Of a DNA stretch of 64,000 nucleotides, positions 11,764 to 24,074 are shown one piece after another. Numbering within the stretch: position 1 is the stretch's first letter; the number at the start of each line of letters is the position of its first letter. The notes under the pieces were generated by a model, which saw only the letters and a list, made by a program, of their open reading frames with translations, was not told the DNA's origin and did no database searches. A program made the position numbers and the translations under genes. The DNA is taken from the NCBI GenBank assembly GCA_022496205.1, contig WTXD01000080.1, positions 1-64,000 on the forward strand, given 5' to 3'. The DNA is from Gloeopeniophorella convolvens (taxonomy: Eukaryota; Basidiomycota; Agaricomycetes; Russulales).

Positions 11764-14700
11764 ATGGTCGAGAGTTATCGCCTTCCGACAGACGTACGCC
11801 CGAAGCACTATGACCTGACTATCCGAACGGACCTTCAGACAACCACCTTTTCAGGTGCTGTCTCGATTGAGTATGCATCATCTTGTCACCCTATCCTCTT
11901 GTGTTTTAATTAGATTATAGCATTGATGTAGTCCGGTCCACACGACTCATCACTTTGCATGCGGCAGCGGAGTTGCAGATTGCGGATGTTTCGCTCGCGC
12001 TGGAATCAGGAGAGCAGCTCGTTCCGGTGGAGACCATACGTCAAGACACCGCGCAGCGAATGGTCTTAAGATTTGCCGACGTCCTTGCTCAAGACGCTCA
12101 AGCTACCTTGCAAATAGCCTTCTCGGGCGCGCTGCAAGAGTCCTCGTTCGGCTTCTACAAGTGTGTATGGAAGCGAGGAGTGTATGCTGTCACGCAATTC
12201 GCAGTACGTCATCCATGTGTTGCAGAAGACGCCCATTGACCATACCGGAAGCCCACGGACGCTCGGCGCGCTATACCTTGCTGGGATGAACCGTCTCTCA
12301 AGGCTACTTTTTCTTTGACCCTCGTCGCGCAGCCCGGCCTATTTTGTCTGTCGAACATGCCTGTCAGTGCAGAATTGGTATCTAGCAGACGCGCAAAAAA
12401 CCTACTTTCGGGGGTCAATGCAGGCGTATGGGCCGCGACCACCTTTGAAACCACGCCACCGGTGAGACCCACTTACACATTTTTTGACTGCGTTCCTGAA
12501 CACATCTGCGATGGCTTGCACAGATGTCTACATACCTTCTCGCGTTTGCCGTGGGAGACTTCGCGTTCCTAGAGAGCTCTTATAGAAGCCCTATTAGCGG
12601 AAGGGTGCGACCTCTGCGTGTGTATAGTTAGTTTTTCTTCTCAGCTACAGGTATCTCGACTCGAAGTATTGAAGGTAATTTCCCCTCCTCTCAGCGACGC
12701 CAGACGTGATTACCCAGGGGCAATGGATCCTTGACGTCACTGCGAAAGTTGTCCCCCTATACGAGAAGGCGTTCAACATCGAATTTCCGCTGCCCAAACT
12801 GGATGCACTGTGTGTGGACATGGGCGATGCCGGTGCGGTAGAGAACTGGGTACGTCAGCCACCTCCACGCATGTGAGATGGTTACTCAAAACACGGCAGG
12901 GCCTAATCGTAGGAGCAACGTCTGTATACCTCGTAGACCCCAAACGAACGGACCTAGTGGCGAAGAAACGCGCTGCCAAAACACATATCCATGAAGTGGC
13001 ACATATGTGGTCAGGCTGCACATGTGTGATTACCTGGTCCCGAAAGCTGAGGTTCTCCGAACAGGTTCGGCGACATCACGACCACAGCCTGGTGGGACAT
13101 GGTTTATCTGAACGAAGGTACGTTTTCGGAAGTCCATACTCGAGTAGCTCGTTCTCATATTCGTCACTCTGCAGGCTTTGCAACTGTGGTATCTCTCTTA
13201 TCCTCAATTGTAGGTCCATCCAGTCACTCATGAATATGTATCGGCAGATGGGCCAGAACTTTATCTTGGAGAGGTGTGTAGACATATCTCGCTGCTGTCC
13301 TTCACAATTCGCTCACATCTTTTTCAAGGGCCTTTCCCGAATGGGCCCCCGACCTAGAATTCACAGACAGCGAACTTCAGCCGGCGCTCCAGCTCGATGC
13401 CAAACGCTCCTCCCATCCGATTGAGTTAGATTCGCCAGACCCTGGTCAGATCAAGCAATACTTTGACAGGCTTGCATACGGGAAGGCAGCGTCCGGTGAG
13501 TAATTTTACCCCTTCTAGGATGTTTTTTTTAAGCGGCAAGTTCAGTGTTGCGCATGCTCGCTGGATTCGTTGGGTTGGAGAACTTCCTCCGAGGAGTGTC
13601 TCTATACCTGAAGCGACACATCTATTCAAATGCGGTCTCTGATGATCTATGGGCGGCTGTCGGAGATGTTACAGGTGATCCTTACCTAAAACCTCCTCGT
13701 ATCTCCACCTTTTATTCACCACATTAGGTCTGGATATTGTGGGGCTGATGAAGAATTGGATGGCAAAGGCAAGCATGAGTGGCCCCCTGATCACACAAAC
13801 GTCTCAACGCCCGCCTGATATCAGGTCGGGTTCCCTATTCTTACAGTCACAGAAACCCCGACAAGCATAATTGTCCGCCAAGATCGCTTCCTTGGTGATG
13901 GGCCGGCATCCCCCGAGGACAATCAAACCATCTGGTACGTTCCTTGATCATCGATGTTGCATGCCCAAACACCCCGCATATCTCTGAACAGGCAGATTCC
14001 ACTGGGTCTACGCACAACGTCGACGGCTGAACAGGCAGTCAGCGAAAGTCACTTACTATTGAACATTCGTGAACGAGAGTTTGAGTTGGACACAAGTAAA
14101 CCGTTTAAATTAAACTCAGACAGCCAGGGTGTCTGTGAGTTGCCAACGATCGTATTCTCGTCCGAATTGGTTCTCACGTAGAATGTAGACCGGGTCCTCC
14201 ACACGCCGCAGCGCCTCTCCCAGATAATCCAGGAAGCCGCCCGTTCTGGTTCAGCGTTTTCTTCAGGCGATCGCCTCGGGCTTGTCCACGACGCCTTTGC
14301 CCTAGGAAAGGCCGGGTATCAATTACTCAGTATTGGCTTGGACGTCGTGACCACTCTGAGGAGCGAGGAGAAAGGTATTTTTTTTCTCCACTTGTATGCC
14401 ACGCAACAAGAAACACCGTACAGTCTTCGTATGGAACGGAATCCAGGCCAGCTTAACGGACATCGCTGGGACTTGGTGGGAAGACAAATACATCAATAAC
14501 CTGCTGGATGTATTCAGGCGGGTGAGACCTGGGTACCGAGCTGCACGAAGACCTACGAAGTTCACCACCGAGTAGGACCTCTTTGTTCCCCTGGTCAAGC
14601 GATTGGGCTTCGAGTATTCGAGCGGGGAAGACCCAGAGACGACTCAACTACGCACACTGGCCATCGTTCAAGCCGCTGAAGCGAATGACGGGGCGTCAGT

Positions 14701-15615
14701 ATCAGGATTCAAATCACCGCCGAGGCGAGCTGACTCCTTACAGAACCATCCAGTTCTTACGAAAAGCAGCCGCTGAATATATAGGGGGCAGAGAAAATGC
14801 CATACCTACTGACCTACTGAGCATCGCATTCCGTACGGTCGGTTGCCTCTAATTTGGTATCTCGGTGGTTGTTGAACTCGTATTGGGTAGGCCGTCCGCC
14901 ATGGTGGGAAGGCAGAGTACGATGCGATGGTCAAGATCGTCGAGGACCCCGCAACGCCGAGTCTCATGATTGCAGCTGCGTGCGTCTCTTCTCGCACGAA
15001 GTTGAGTTAAGGCAACTCACAGGCTCTTAGTCAAGCCATGACGGCTTCAGCAGACCGAGGTCTCCAGAAACAAACCTTTGACTTTATTCTGAACAAGGCC
15101 CCCACCCAAGGGATTCTCGTCTATTTCAAGGGCTTCGCAGCTGATTTCCAAGGTCGCCGCTCGCAACGAGCGTTCTTCGAACGGAACTATTCTGCGGTTC
15201 GTGGCCTTCCATGGCAGTTGCGCCCGGCATCGTTAAACGTGCATCACGCTTCTAGCTGTATGCGCGCTTGGGAGCGCTATTCACATTCCAATATATCATC
15301 GAGGTTGGTTTCCCAATGCCGCATCACGCACTACGACATCACTTACAGACCGCGTTCTGAAGACCATCTATTCGTGCTTCTCTGATGAAGCCGATCACGC
15401 CAGCATCCAAGCGTTCTTCGGTGACAAGGACACGGACACGTTCTCCCAGGCGCTCAGTCAGGCGCTGGAGGGCATCAGTTCCAGAGCGGCAATTGTTGAA
15501 GTAAGCTCTACACGCCGTCACGCTGTTGCGAGGCACTCTGACCTCTTGTTTTTTTTTGTCACAGCGTTCGACGACCGACATCGCACAATGGCTGGAGATG
15601 CACGACAGAAGGTGA
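11764..15615 (+). CDS. M1 family zinc aminopeptidase, diverged copy 2
   Basis: Start ATG 11764 (MVESYRLPTDVRPKHYDLTIRTDL, nearly the same start as copy 1) and stop TGA at 15613-15615. About 22 exons can be joined, for example 11764-11870, 11921-12203, 12252-12461, 12900-13009, 13065-13117, 13329-13495 and 15565-15615. The zinc motif HEVAHMW-x-NEG is complete across three exons. The exopeptidase motif reads DAGAVENW instead of DAGAMENW; the Glu that binds the substrate N-terminus is kept. The family regions PTDARRAIPCWDEP, FPLPKLDAL, the GFATSLMNMYRQMG/FPEW segment and the C-terminal helical domain are all present. One intron (13769-13824) starts with GC rather than GT. The join near 12629-12700 and the acceptor near 15346-15361 are uncertain. 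The gene appears intact and probably encodes an active or altered-specificity cytosolic aminopeptidase. Confidence 0.88.
13769..13824 (+). other. GC-AG intron in aminopeptidase copy 2
   Basis: The exon ends WMAK (..GCAAAG), the intron begins GCAAGC and ends ATATCAG, and the next exon starts VGFPILTVTETP, keeping the frame exactly. No GT donor nearby fits. GC-AG is a known minor class with strong AG|GCAAG context, as here. Confidence 0.75.
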
Positions 15616-16213
15616 CCGATACATTATCTGGCCTGTCCCGCATTATGCCGTTATAAGGCGAGCGACCGCTCAGTGTGGATAGGTTCGAGCAGGGAATTTG
15701 GGGTCGCTCCGCGTGCCGTTATACTGCGCTCGGCAGTTCTTGGGTACGCAAAGCCCGCATGTGATAGCCGCGGCGTGTGAATAGACGGAACCTACTGTCC
15801 ACGGACGCGTGTGTACAACGGATGACCGCGCTGGAGAAGATCCCCGCGTTGCAATATGTGCGTATTCTCGAGCGGTCGAAAACACCAATCCGCCATGATC
15901 GGAGAACGGTCGCCGAACATCATATGTTGAGCCTAGACAACAGGCGTGGCTTCGCGCCTCTTCCCGTAGTTCTCGTACGGTCGAGTACCAGGGATGATGG
16001 CATCCGTCGGGTTCACTACTAAAACCCGACCTCGAATCAAAGATCGCCAGCGGAGGCCTCGACACATGCGGTCGGATACGGATTTTGCGTATCGGCAATC
16101 CAGTGAACAGATTCAACCCCAAGGGGCTTTGCGTTGTGTTCCGTGGGCGAAACCATGGAAGTGTTGATTTGGGTGATCTACATCTTATATTGCTCGCAAC
16201 AAGCAACAAGTCG
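15616..16213. other. Intergenic between convergent aminopeptidase 2 and Maf genes
   Basis: About 600 bp of 3' flanks. A minus-strand frame at 15670-16236 (188 residues) overlaps the Maf 3' end in another frame and shows no recognisable domain, so it is treated as chance. Confidence 0.5.
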
Positions 16214-17232
16214 TCACACTTCCAAAAAGTCGTCATCTTCCTCTACAAGGAGATCCAAAAACCGGAAAAACGAAGCAGCAGGGAAGCCAACAACGTTATG
16301 GTAGTCGCCTTCAAATTTTCGTATCAACAGTCCACCCAGTCCCTTTTCACACCGATTAATGTGTGGGGCCACGCTGGAGTCTGTCCAATACGTACCTGCA
16401 CTGCAAAGCCCCCAGCGCGATCGAGTCCCTCGCCTGAGTCCACATATGCTTCGAGGGTACTCGGTTTGCTATCCGTAAAGTAAACAAGCGTGCGCTCCTC
16501 GATCGATCTGCGCTCGTTTGACATGACGTTGAGAGCGAAACCCGTAGGCTTCCTGCGTACCGTATATCGTATCCAGGCGCTGTCAGAATCGGAAATACTG
16601 GAGGACATCTGTCTCCTATTCGGTGTGAGGGGTAGATACACACACCAAGGCTAACCCCAGTAACAACTTCACACACGGAGCCATTTAGGTCCAGTAACAT
16701 ACGCAGGTTATCCGCCTTATTGATAGGCTTCTCGAGCAACTCCTGGCGCATGCTCGGCAGCTCGGAGTATGCTATGTCAGAGCTGACTGGCTGTGCATGC
16801 GTAAGTACGACAGTGTCTGCGCCAATCACGAGATCTGGTCCATTCTCGGGGTCTGCACGCTGCAATCAGTCCTAAGGGAAGTTCGGGGAAGGTAAAAGCG
16901 GAAGGACGGCACGCACGACGAGCCGTTCGTACACTTCCACGGCCTTATGTGTCGCTGTAGCAACAGGATATTCATGGATATCCTCGAACGAAGATGGGCT
17001 AAGATCTTCAGCAAAACTTGAAGGTACAATCTCAGGGGAGAGACCCTGTAGGTATGGGTTCAATTAGCCGGAGTTCGTTTCTATCATCCTCAACTTTGCG
17101 CACAAAGGTACGGAGAATCTCCTTGCGGCTTGGACTATTCGATGCCAAGATGATGCGCTTTCCCGCGAGCTTGTTTACTCCTGGGACGTGGAGCGCATGA
17201 GGAAGGACTGCAGGGGGGTTCTTTGGTGCCAT
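16214..17232 (-). CDS. Maf-like nucleoside triphosphate pyrophosphatase
   Basis: Start ATG 17232 (MAPKNPPAVLPHAL), stop TGA at 16216-16214. After a ~20-residue leader comes the Maf signature KRIILASNSPSRKEILRTF, then GLSPEIVPSSFAED. The next exon carries PDLVIGADTVV with the catalytic Asp of the Maf fold. After that come KPINKADNLRMLL, TLVYFTDSKPSTLEAYVDSGE, GGFAVQ, GLGGLLIRKFEGDYHNVVGFP and a short acidic tail. Maf proteins hydrolyse modified or non-canonical NTPs to NMPs (house cleaning); in eukaryotes they are related to the N-terminal half of ASMTL. Introns fall at about 17099-17043, 16890-16860, 16640-16590, 16560-16500 and 16395-16345. The length is about that of standard Maf, so it is not fused to a methyltransferase. 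Confidence 0.9.
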
Positions 17233-19797
17233 AAGCCTTCAGCACGGCAACCTGGGAGCAGAACGGTGAGAGGCGGTGTGGCGCAAGGAGTCGGATGATC
17301 GCAAGCGAGCTTGCCACTTGGGATAACACGGGCCGCGGCTGCAATACCGTCGGTCGGCGGCTATTATTAGCTGCCATTATGTACTAGTCAGCCAATCAAT
17401 AATTTTATACAAAGTATTCATCGCCAATTATGTAACCCAGCCGACCGCAGGCAAGGTCGCGGCCGGCTGCAGGTGCCAGCCGTCCGAGTCAGCAGCAGCC
17501 TTTCCAAGTTGGCGAACTTCCCCCATCTACTCAAAAATCGCTCCGAGACGGCCCCAGTCCCCGAACACCGCGAGAATTCCGCGCACTGCTGATGCTTCTT
17601 ATAGAACCGCAGCGAAGCGAAATCCTCCCAAGCTCAACTTCCACCGTTGTGATCAACACAGGGCCACCTCCGGCTGGTATGAGCCCCAACTTGGTACATT
17701 TCATCGGTTGCTACTGCGACTGTTCAATGCCCTTCCACGAGCCTTCACGTCTTATGGACTATGTCTCAAGGGCACCTTCAGAAATCATCTATCCGTCTAG
17801 CGTTACGGCGTTGCACCACCACGCGTTGTTAGAACGTAGGGCTCCGGCACCTCGGTATCTTGAACCTCAAGGCTCAGCGTGTCGTCACCCCCGTTCTATG
17901 CGGTCACGTAAAACCGCTAGTGACTAGTTGACTGCTGACCAAATGCCACCTTGGGATCCTTTCTCATTCCAGTGGACTCTGGCCGCGACATTAGGGCGCT
18001 GTCTTTTCGAGTCGTAGTAGGGAACCGCACCAACCTTCGAGCTTCGGAACCCAGCCCTCGGTTCCCTGGCGTTGGCATTGCTGCGGATCGCGGAGTGAAT
18101 GTATCTTACTTCGACTCGTCGTAACCTGTATCTCGCTCCACCTTACGGTGAGCATCGCTGAATGGTCTTATCGTGGAAACGCCCCCTCTCCCCCTCATTG
18201 TCTGCAATCATCGGGATGCATGACCGAGATTAGGAACGTCATCTACAGCAGCTGATGCAAAAAGGTGACACGTCAGCCCTTCAGACCATCGCCTCCTAGC
18301 TGCTGTCGGCCGTTTCAGCCAGGCTGGACCCACACCTTATTAGCCAGCTCCTCACCACCGTCAAGCTCTTTGGAGCCTTGCGCAACGATTTCTCCGTGTC
18401 CCTCCGCGTTTCTCCCACGCGAAGGAACGGACCTGGCACCGACCTTGGCGCTGCAGTCGTCGTACAAGTAGTCGCCAGGGCTGTTGCGGAGGACGGCTCG
18501 TGGATCAGACTCATGCACGTCTACTCAAGGCAGCTTCCGGCATCCTTGTAAATTCCTGAATGTTTTCCCAAGCAATAGCACTAATTTCAATGCACCTGCC
18601 ATATAGTAGTTCACCGACTGCAGGAACAACGTCGATCCTCACACCGCTCACGTCCCCTAGTACCATCTTTCTTCCGGGATTGTCAGGACAGTCTGACGCC
18701 AGATAGCCCCGCTGGAGACGAGCTATTTCGCTGCACTTTAACCAGCAACCTCATGTATGCTACCAATTACTATTCGGCCGGCAGAGACGAGACAGGGCAC
18801 ATGGAAAGGGCGGAATTTCTGATGTACATGGTCTGACTACACAACCAAAGTCCTGCTAGTCATCTCTAAGTTTGGTTAGTGAGTTATTGGCAAGACTTAT
18901 TAATGGGCCGCACATGTCAAGGATGCACATGTCAGACTCTGAACCCAGAGATAGCTGGGTCTCGCGTCGCACGGCATGTTGAAGAGTTCTGGGTCACGTC
19001 CTGGCTATGAGTATTGCCAGTTTGAACGGTGAGAGGGACGAGAATTTTCCACAGCCCGAGCGACGGTATATTGTAAGTTACTACTGGCCTTCCACCGGCC
19101 TTATCGACCGTTAGCATACAAGTTTTGACAGCCCTGCGGAAAAAGGCATGTTGATCGCGGGGGGGTCGCGCATACAGTTGCGCCAAAGTTTGTTTGAAGG
19201 TCTTCCGGCCTTCCTCTAGCTTCCTGTGAGCAAATTACGGTACAACATAGCGATTTAACCTCGGCGTCTGAGCTCTGTCAATCAAGAACCGCCTTGATTG
19301 ACAAGACCGCGTTTCAGCCTTTGGTGTCTTGAATTCGCTATCGTGGGATTTCTAGCGGCCGTCTGTGCGGGAGGAACGTTCGAACGCCACCCACCCACAC
19401 GATGAGTCGAATCCGCCGAGCGAGGTATGCAGCCAAGAGAAGTCGATATGCGCCCACGGCATGGAGTCCTACGTCTCCTGCAGAGTGTGGGCGTCTCTTG
19501 CTTGTACGAGACAAGTAAGGGAGAACAAGGATTGACGCCAAAGCCGGGTTGTTTTCGAGACTTCTCTTCGTTCGGCCCATTGGGCCAGGCGCCATACGAG
19601 GCTCTATGACGCCTCGGGGTGTTTGATGATCAATGGGCGGCGAATGGAACCCCTGGACCCTGGCTGTTACACAAGCCGCAACGTCCCCGGTGCACGTGAC
19701 CGTCGGAAGGCACCCTCGCCGCGCGCCGCGGCGCTTAGCGTACTTCCGGAATGCGCTCACGGCGGCCAGTGACTTGCGAGTCGGTTCACTCGCGATC
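17233..19797. other. Intergenic between divergent Maf and PTPA genes
   Basis: 2.56 kb without a recognisable gene. Short frames (for example 17592-17927, 18265-18471 and 19338-19877) overlap one another on both strands and contain no known motif. An inverted repeat at 19276-19303 is listed separately. No transposon terminal repeats were recognised by eye. Confidence 0.5.
19276..19303. repeat. Inverted repeat, 11-bp perfect stem and 6-nt loop
   Basis: TGTCAATCAAG (19276-19286), loop AACCGC, then CTTGATTGACA (19293-19303). It lies about 500 bp upstream of PTPA. It could be a binding site for a dimeric factor or a remnant of a small mobile element. Confidence 0.7.
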
Positions 19798-21164
19798 ATG
19801 GCGTCTACGCCTGTACCCCCGCTCAGATACATATCCTCCGATGAAATCAAAGCGCTAGGGTCCTGGCCCACACCCAAGATCCGTACCGACTTTGACGTCG
19901 ACGTATGGAAGCAGACGCAGGGCTATTCGGATTATCAACACTTTCTGCGATGGCTGAGCGATGCTGTTGTGGGACATTCGCTACCATGGACAAGTGGTGT
20001 TCAGAGTAAGGTATGGAGTGTTTTAGATGAAATATCATACCCTCGAGGCTTATTTTCAGGGTGTACGTTGTGTGCTGAACCTACTTGACGAATTGGACCG
20101 GTGGATCGACGAAATCCCACCGCTCCCCTCACCACAGAGGTTCGGAAACCTTGCCTTCCGCACATGGGGCAAACGACTCGAGGAAGTACGCTGTGCATAC
20201 TCTTTTCCTCTGCACAACTGATGGGTGCGTTCAGCGTGCAGATCAGCTCTTGACTGCGATGATGTCCACACTCAAGGACGCGGTCCCATACTTACGGCCA
20301 TACCTACTCACCTCGTTCGGATCATTTGTCCGCATGGACTATGGAACGGGCCACGAAACGTCATTCTCCCTCTTTCTTCTATGCCTCACCCTCATCCGAT
20401 TCCTCCGTCTTGATTCCGAGGAAGCAAGGGAGATCGTCTTGAACGTGTTCGTTCGTTATCTCCGTCTATGCTGGCGCTTGCAGGACGTCTACAACCTGGA
20501 ACCAGCAGGAAGTCATGGAGTGTGGGGCCTTGACGATTCTCATTTTCTGGGGTACATCTTCGGAAGCGCACAGCTCAGAGGTGGGTTCACATGTCAACGG
20601 AAAGGACTTCCGCTGACACTCCAGTACACCTTATAGACCAAATCGAAATCCCCGTGTCTGCCATTCTGCACCCACCACTACCCCCGACAAACTTGTACTT
20701 TCTGTCAATCATGAGAATCCATGAGGTCAAGCATGGTCCATTCCATGAACACTCCTCGCAATTGTACTCCATTGCTACGGGCGTTGCGACTTGGCGGAAG
20801 GTGAACTCCGGTCTCTTCAAGATGTACGAGGTGAGTTGCTCGCTTCAGCTCGGCGGCGAAGCTCAATGCGCGAGAATGTTGTTATCAGGCGGAAGTCCTA
20901 GGGAAGCGCGTGGTTGTCCAACACATCCCATTGGGCGGTATACTGGACTGGAGTGCTCCCAGCGCTCCGCTCAACTCCAGCGTCTCGCAGCTCGATTTTG
21001 CGACTGCGACGCCAGCACCTTGGGCATCGGGGGCCTCTTCGAATGCGGCTGGCCATGATGAAGTTCCGATAACCACTGTCCCTTGGGGCAGTCCGAGTAT
21101 TTCCATCGGAGGAGGCGCCAAGTACACTGCCCCACGCGGTAACTTACATGCGCGGGGGGCGTAA
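19798..21164 (+). CDS. Serine/threonine phosphatase 2A activator (PTPA, Rrd-type)
   Basis: Five exons (19798-20010, 20060-20185, 20235-20580, 20637-20830, 20889-21164) give 384 residues. PTPA is a peptidyl-prolyl isomerase-like chaperone that activates PP2A-family phosphatases in the cytosol and nucleus. Family blocks seen in order: [94 protein letters not shown], then [19 protein letters not shown] and the C-terminal LGGILDWS. The C-terminal ~75 residues are a Ser/Ala/Pro/Gly-rich tail, as in longer fungal Rrd1-like forms. I cannot tell Rrd1 from Rrd2 by eye. Confidence 0.93.
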
Positions 21165-22463
21165 GTGTCGGTTTCTCAGCTGCTGGAAAGAGTCGGTTCG
21201 ATAGAGGAACTTGTTTCTCCGCTGCTGAACTTTCTCGTGTATCGTCTTTGTCTACAAGGTGGCCGCAATGGGTCACCAGCCGCCTTGCCTCCACCCTTGG
21301 TAATGCCCGATCAATGAGAGCTGATCTACCAATGCACACAACTCTCATCTATATGTTCCGAAGTCACTGTGCGAGGTTGCATCTTTGATTACACGTGGCC
21401 AGTGGCTCTTGCTTAGTTCGGGATCGCCTGGGTATGTAGTACATCACGGTACGGTGCTCATTTGCCCACGTCAATGACATGCTCTCGTGAGATGCGTCTT
21501 CGGCGATTGACAGTTTGAAGCGGGTAGCTTCTCGCACGGCGTGTCCGCCGCGTGTTCATCAGTGCGCCCTACAGACATTCCATGAGCGCTTCCATTACTC
21601 GCTTCGACAACAGGCCCTCTTCAATTTAGCTCACTCGAGGTCGAAGAACGAAAACACGAGGCGCCTGCTAAGCATGGGATGGAGCTGGTCTCTGACGATC
21701 ATTGACACTCTTCACATTACTGTAAAGACCGGGGAGCGGAGGAAAGTGGCGGGTACGACGGCCCGGGCGGAGCCAAGTGCTGTATCGATGGCAATTTTCC
21801 GACCACTGCAACTTGAAACGACATTCACTGCCGACTTCGTATCCCAGACCACCTTCGAGTCCAAGACGAACATCCTTAAAGTAACTCTGCCGTCGCAGTA
21901 AGCTTGCACGACGCAGAGAACATCTGCGCCACCATTCCTGACCAAGCAAGGAACGACGACCTTCGTCTGTTGACCCTCGAGTAAGTTTCCACAGCTTCTT
22001 ATTACCTGGTGTGCAGCATCTAATGTAGATCCATTCATTCCTTTGTTGTAGGTGGTCTTCCGTACGAGGTCGGTCTTCCTCTAATGCACAGTCACCGTCT
22101 CGATTGAACCATATCATCCCTAGGCGAACCTCCATAACAATAGATTCGCAGTCGCTTGCTATATCTTTGGACACCATCTCGTCTACTCTCATCCGAACAC
22201 CTCTTGCTTCAAACTCCCTCTTTACAGCCTTTTCCCTCGCTTTCTGGCGAGGAACCCACCGCTTCTGACTGAAGCCTAGTTATTACCGTCCCTGTCCGCC
22301 CGGTTCCACTGACCGCGGCGGTTCTGGTTCGGTAGTCCGGCTTCAACCCGTCACCGCGCTCACGACGTCTTATACCGAGCCTTCCGCTACCAACATCTGT
22401 CAAAACGCACCAGATATCCCAGACCTTGAACACGTAATCCCACCCCCCGAAGAAAACGTCATT
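21165..22463. other. Intergenic and probable long 5' leader of ornithine decarboxylase
   Basis: 1.3 kb between PTPA and ODC. The minus frames 21668-22192 and 22209-22496 have no recognisable domain. The last ~300 bases before the ODC start are pyrimidine-rich, as in many fungal promoters and 5' leaders. Confidence 0.45.
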
Positions 22464-24074
22464 ATGTCGCAGCTTGACGTCCTCCCCACACCACACACTA
22501 TAGATCTATTCAATGAACTTCACTCCCCCCTGTTACCTTATTCTCCCTCCGAAAAGCTACCTTGGACGTCAAACAAAACTCTGCTATCTGGACCCAATCC
22601 CTTTGTCGACGGAGACGTTACCAGATACGACTTGATCGATGAAGAATATGAAGTCGCGCTCCCTGGCTTACCGCCTCTGCTACGTGGCCATCCAGATGTG
22701 CATTTACGGGATGGGGTCATGCGCGCGACCCGCCTCGCGGCCGTTGGCGAACCTGATGCCGAGAAGGCCTACTTCGTCGCTGACCTGAGCTATGTTTACA
22801 AACAACATGAGCGATGGAAGCGCTGCTTACCCGAAGTTGAGCCTTTCTATGGTAAGCCAGCTGCTCGGCCTCTCAACCCTTGTGCGATACTGACATTTGC
22901 GTGTTCCTGTAGCGGTCAAGTGCAACCCCGACCCATACGTCCTTCGTTTATTGTCAGGGCTTGGGACGGGCTTCGACTGTGCTTCCAACGGCGAGATCAC
23001 ACAAGTCCTGGGGCTCGGCGTTAACCCTGATCGGGTCATCTTTGCCAATCCATGCAAGGCCGTGTCATTCATCAAAAATGCAGCCAAGGGTGGCGTGCAC
23101 ATGATGACATTCGACAATGGCGACGAACTGTACAAGGTCGCACGTGCCAACCCCTCCGCGCAACTAGTCTTGCGTATTCTTACCGACGACTCGAAGAGTC
23201 TGTGCCGCCTCGGCCTCAAGTTTGGGGCGCCTCTCGTGACGGTCCCCGGTCTCCTTGCCAAAGCGAAAGAGCTCGGCCTCAACGTCGTTGGCGTCAGTTT
23301 TCACGTGGGAAGCGGGTGTTATGATTCCTCTGCCTTTGCAGATGCTGTTGCGCGTGCTCGTTCAACCTTCGATATGGGCCTGGATGCCGGGTACAAATTC
23401 CGCCTCCTGGACGTGGGGGGCGGTTTCGAGGACGGCAACTTCGAAGCGACAGCAAATGTATTGCGCAGCGCTCTCAGACTGCATTTCCCCGATCGCACTG
23501 GTCTCCGAATTATCGCCGAACCGGGGAGGTACTATGTTGCTCGCGCATTCAGTCTTGCTGCAAATATTATTGCCCGCCGTGCACCGCTCCCCGACGGCGA
23601 GGCGGCGATCAAGGGCGAGGGTGAGGGCGACGATCAGCCTTCTGTGATGTGTAAGGGCGGTCTCAACTACATTGAGCGCATGCTAACCTTCAGACTTTTC
23701 CCCCAGATTATATCAATGATGGCGTCTACGGAGCGTTCAACTGCATTCTGTTCGACCATCAACAGGTACATCCTTATGTCTTGTCCATGAATGGCTCCTT
23801 CCATTTCGCTGGCACGGAGACCCTCCAAACTAGCAGCGTCTGGGGACCAACGTGTGACTCCATAGACTGCGTTTGCCCCATAGCGCAGCTCCCAGCAGGG
23901 CTGCGCGTCGGGGACTGGCTCGCGTTCAATAACATGGGCGCATATACTATCTGCGCAGCGAGCCAGTTTAATGGTTTTGCAGTCAGCTCTGTCACGTATA
24001 CGACGGGAGAAGGATACGGTTCCCGGGAAACCCGCCTTGCCCTCAGGGCCGCGGCAGGCGCGGCGAACGCGTAG
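22464..24074 (+). CDS. Ornithine decarboxylase
   Basis: Three exons (22464-22851, 22913-23650, 23707-24074) encode 497 residues. The enzyme converts ornithine to putrescine, the first step of polyamine synthesis, using PLP in the cytosol. The PLP-lysine motif AVKCNPDPYVLR spans the first intron. Also seen are GTGFDCASNGEI, HVGSG, FRLLDVGGGFEDG, the phosphate-binding EPGRYYVARAF and the active-site Cys in WGPTCDSIDCVC near the C-terminus. The N-terminal ~75 residues precede the barrel. A ~20-residue Gly/Glu-rich insert (PDGEAAIKGEGEGDDQ) sits just before the second intron. It is slightly longer than the ~450-residue animal enzyme, which is usual for fungi. Confidence 0.96.

Noticed and set aside
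15670..16236. 188-codon minus-strand frame
   Set aside because: It begins antisense-free but overlaps the Maf stop in a different frame and has no domain; likely chance.
17233..19797. Degenerate transposon in the long gap
   Set aside because: No transposase or reverse-transcriptase motif, terminal repeat or target duplication could be read.
21668..22192. Candidate gene such as ornithine decarboxylase antizyme next to ODC
   Set aside because: The frame shows no antizyme motif and no frameshift site; nothing supports it beyond position.
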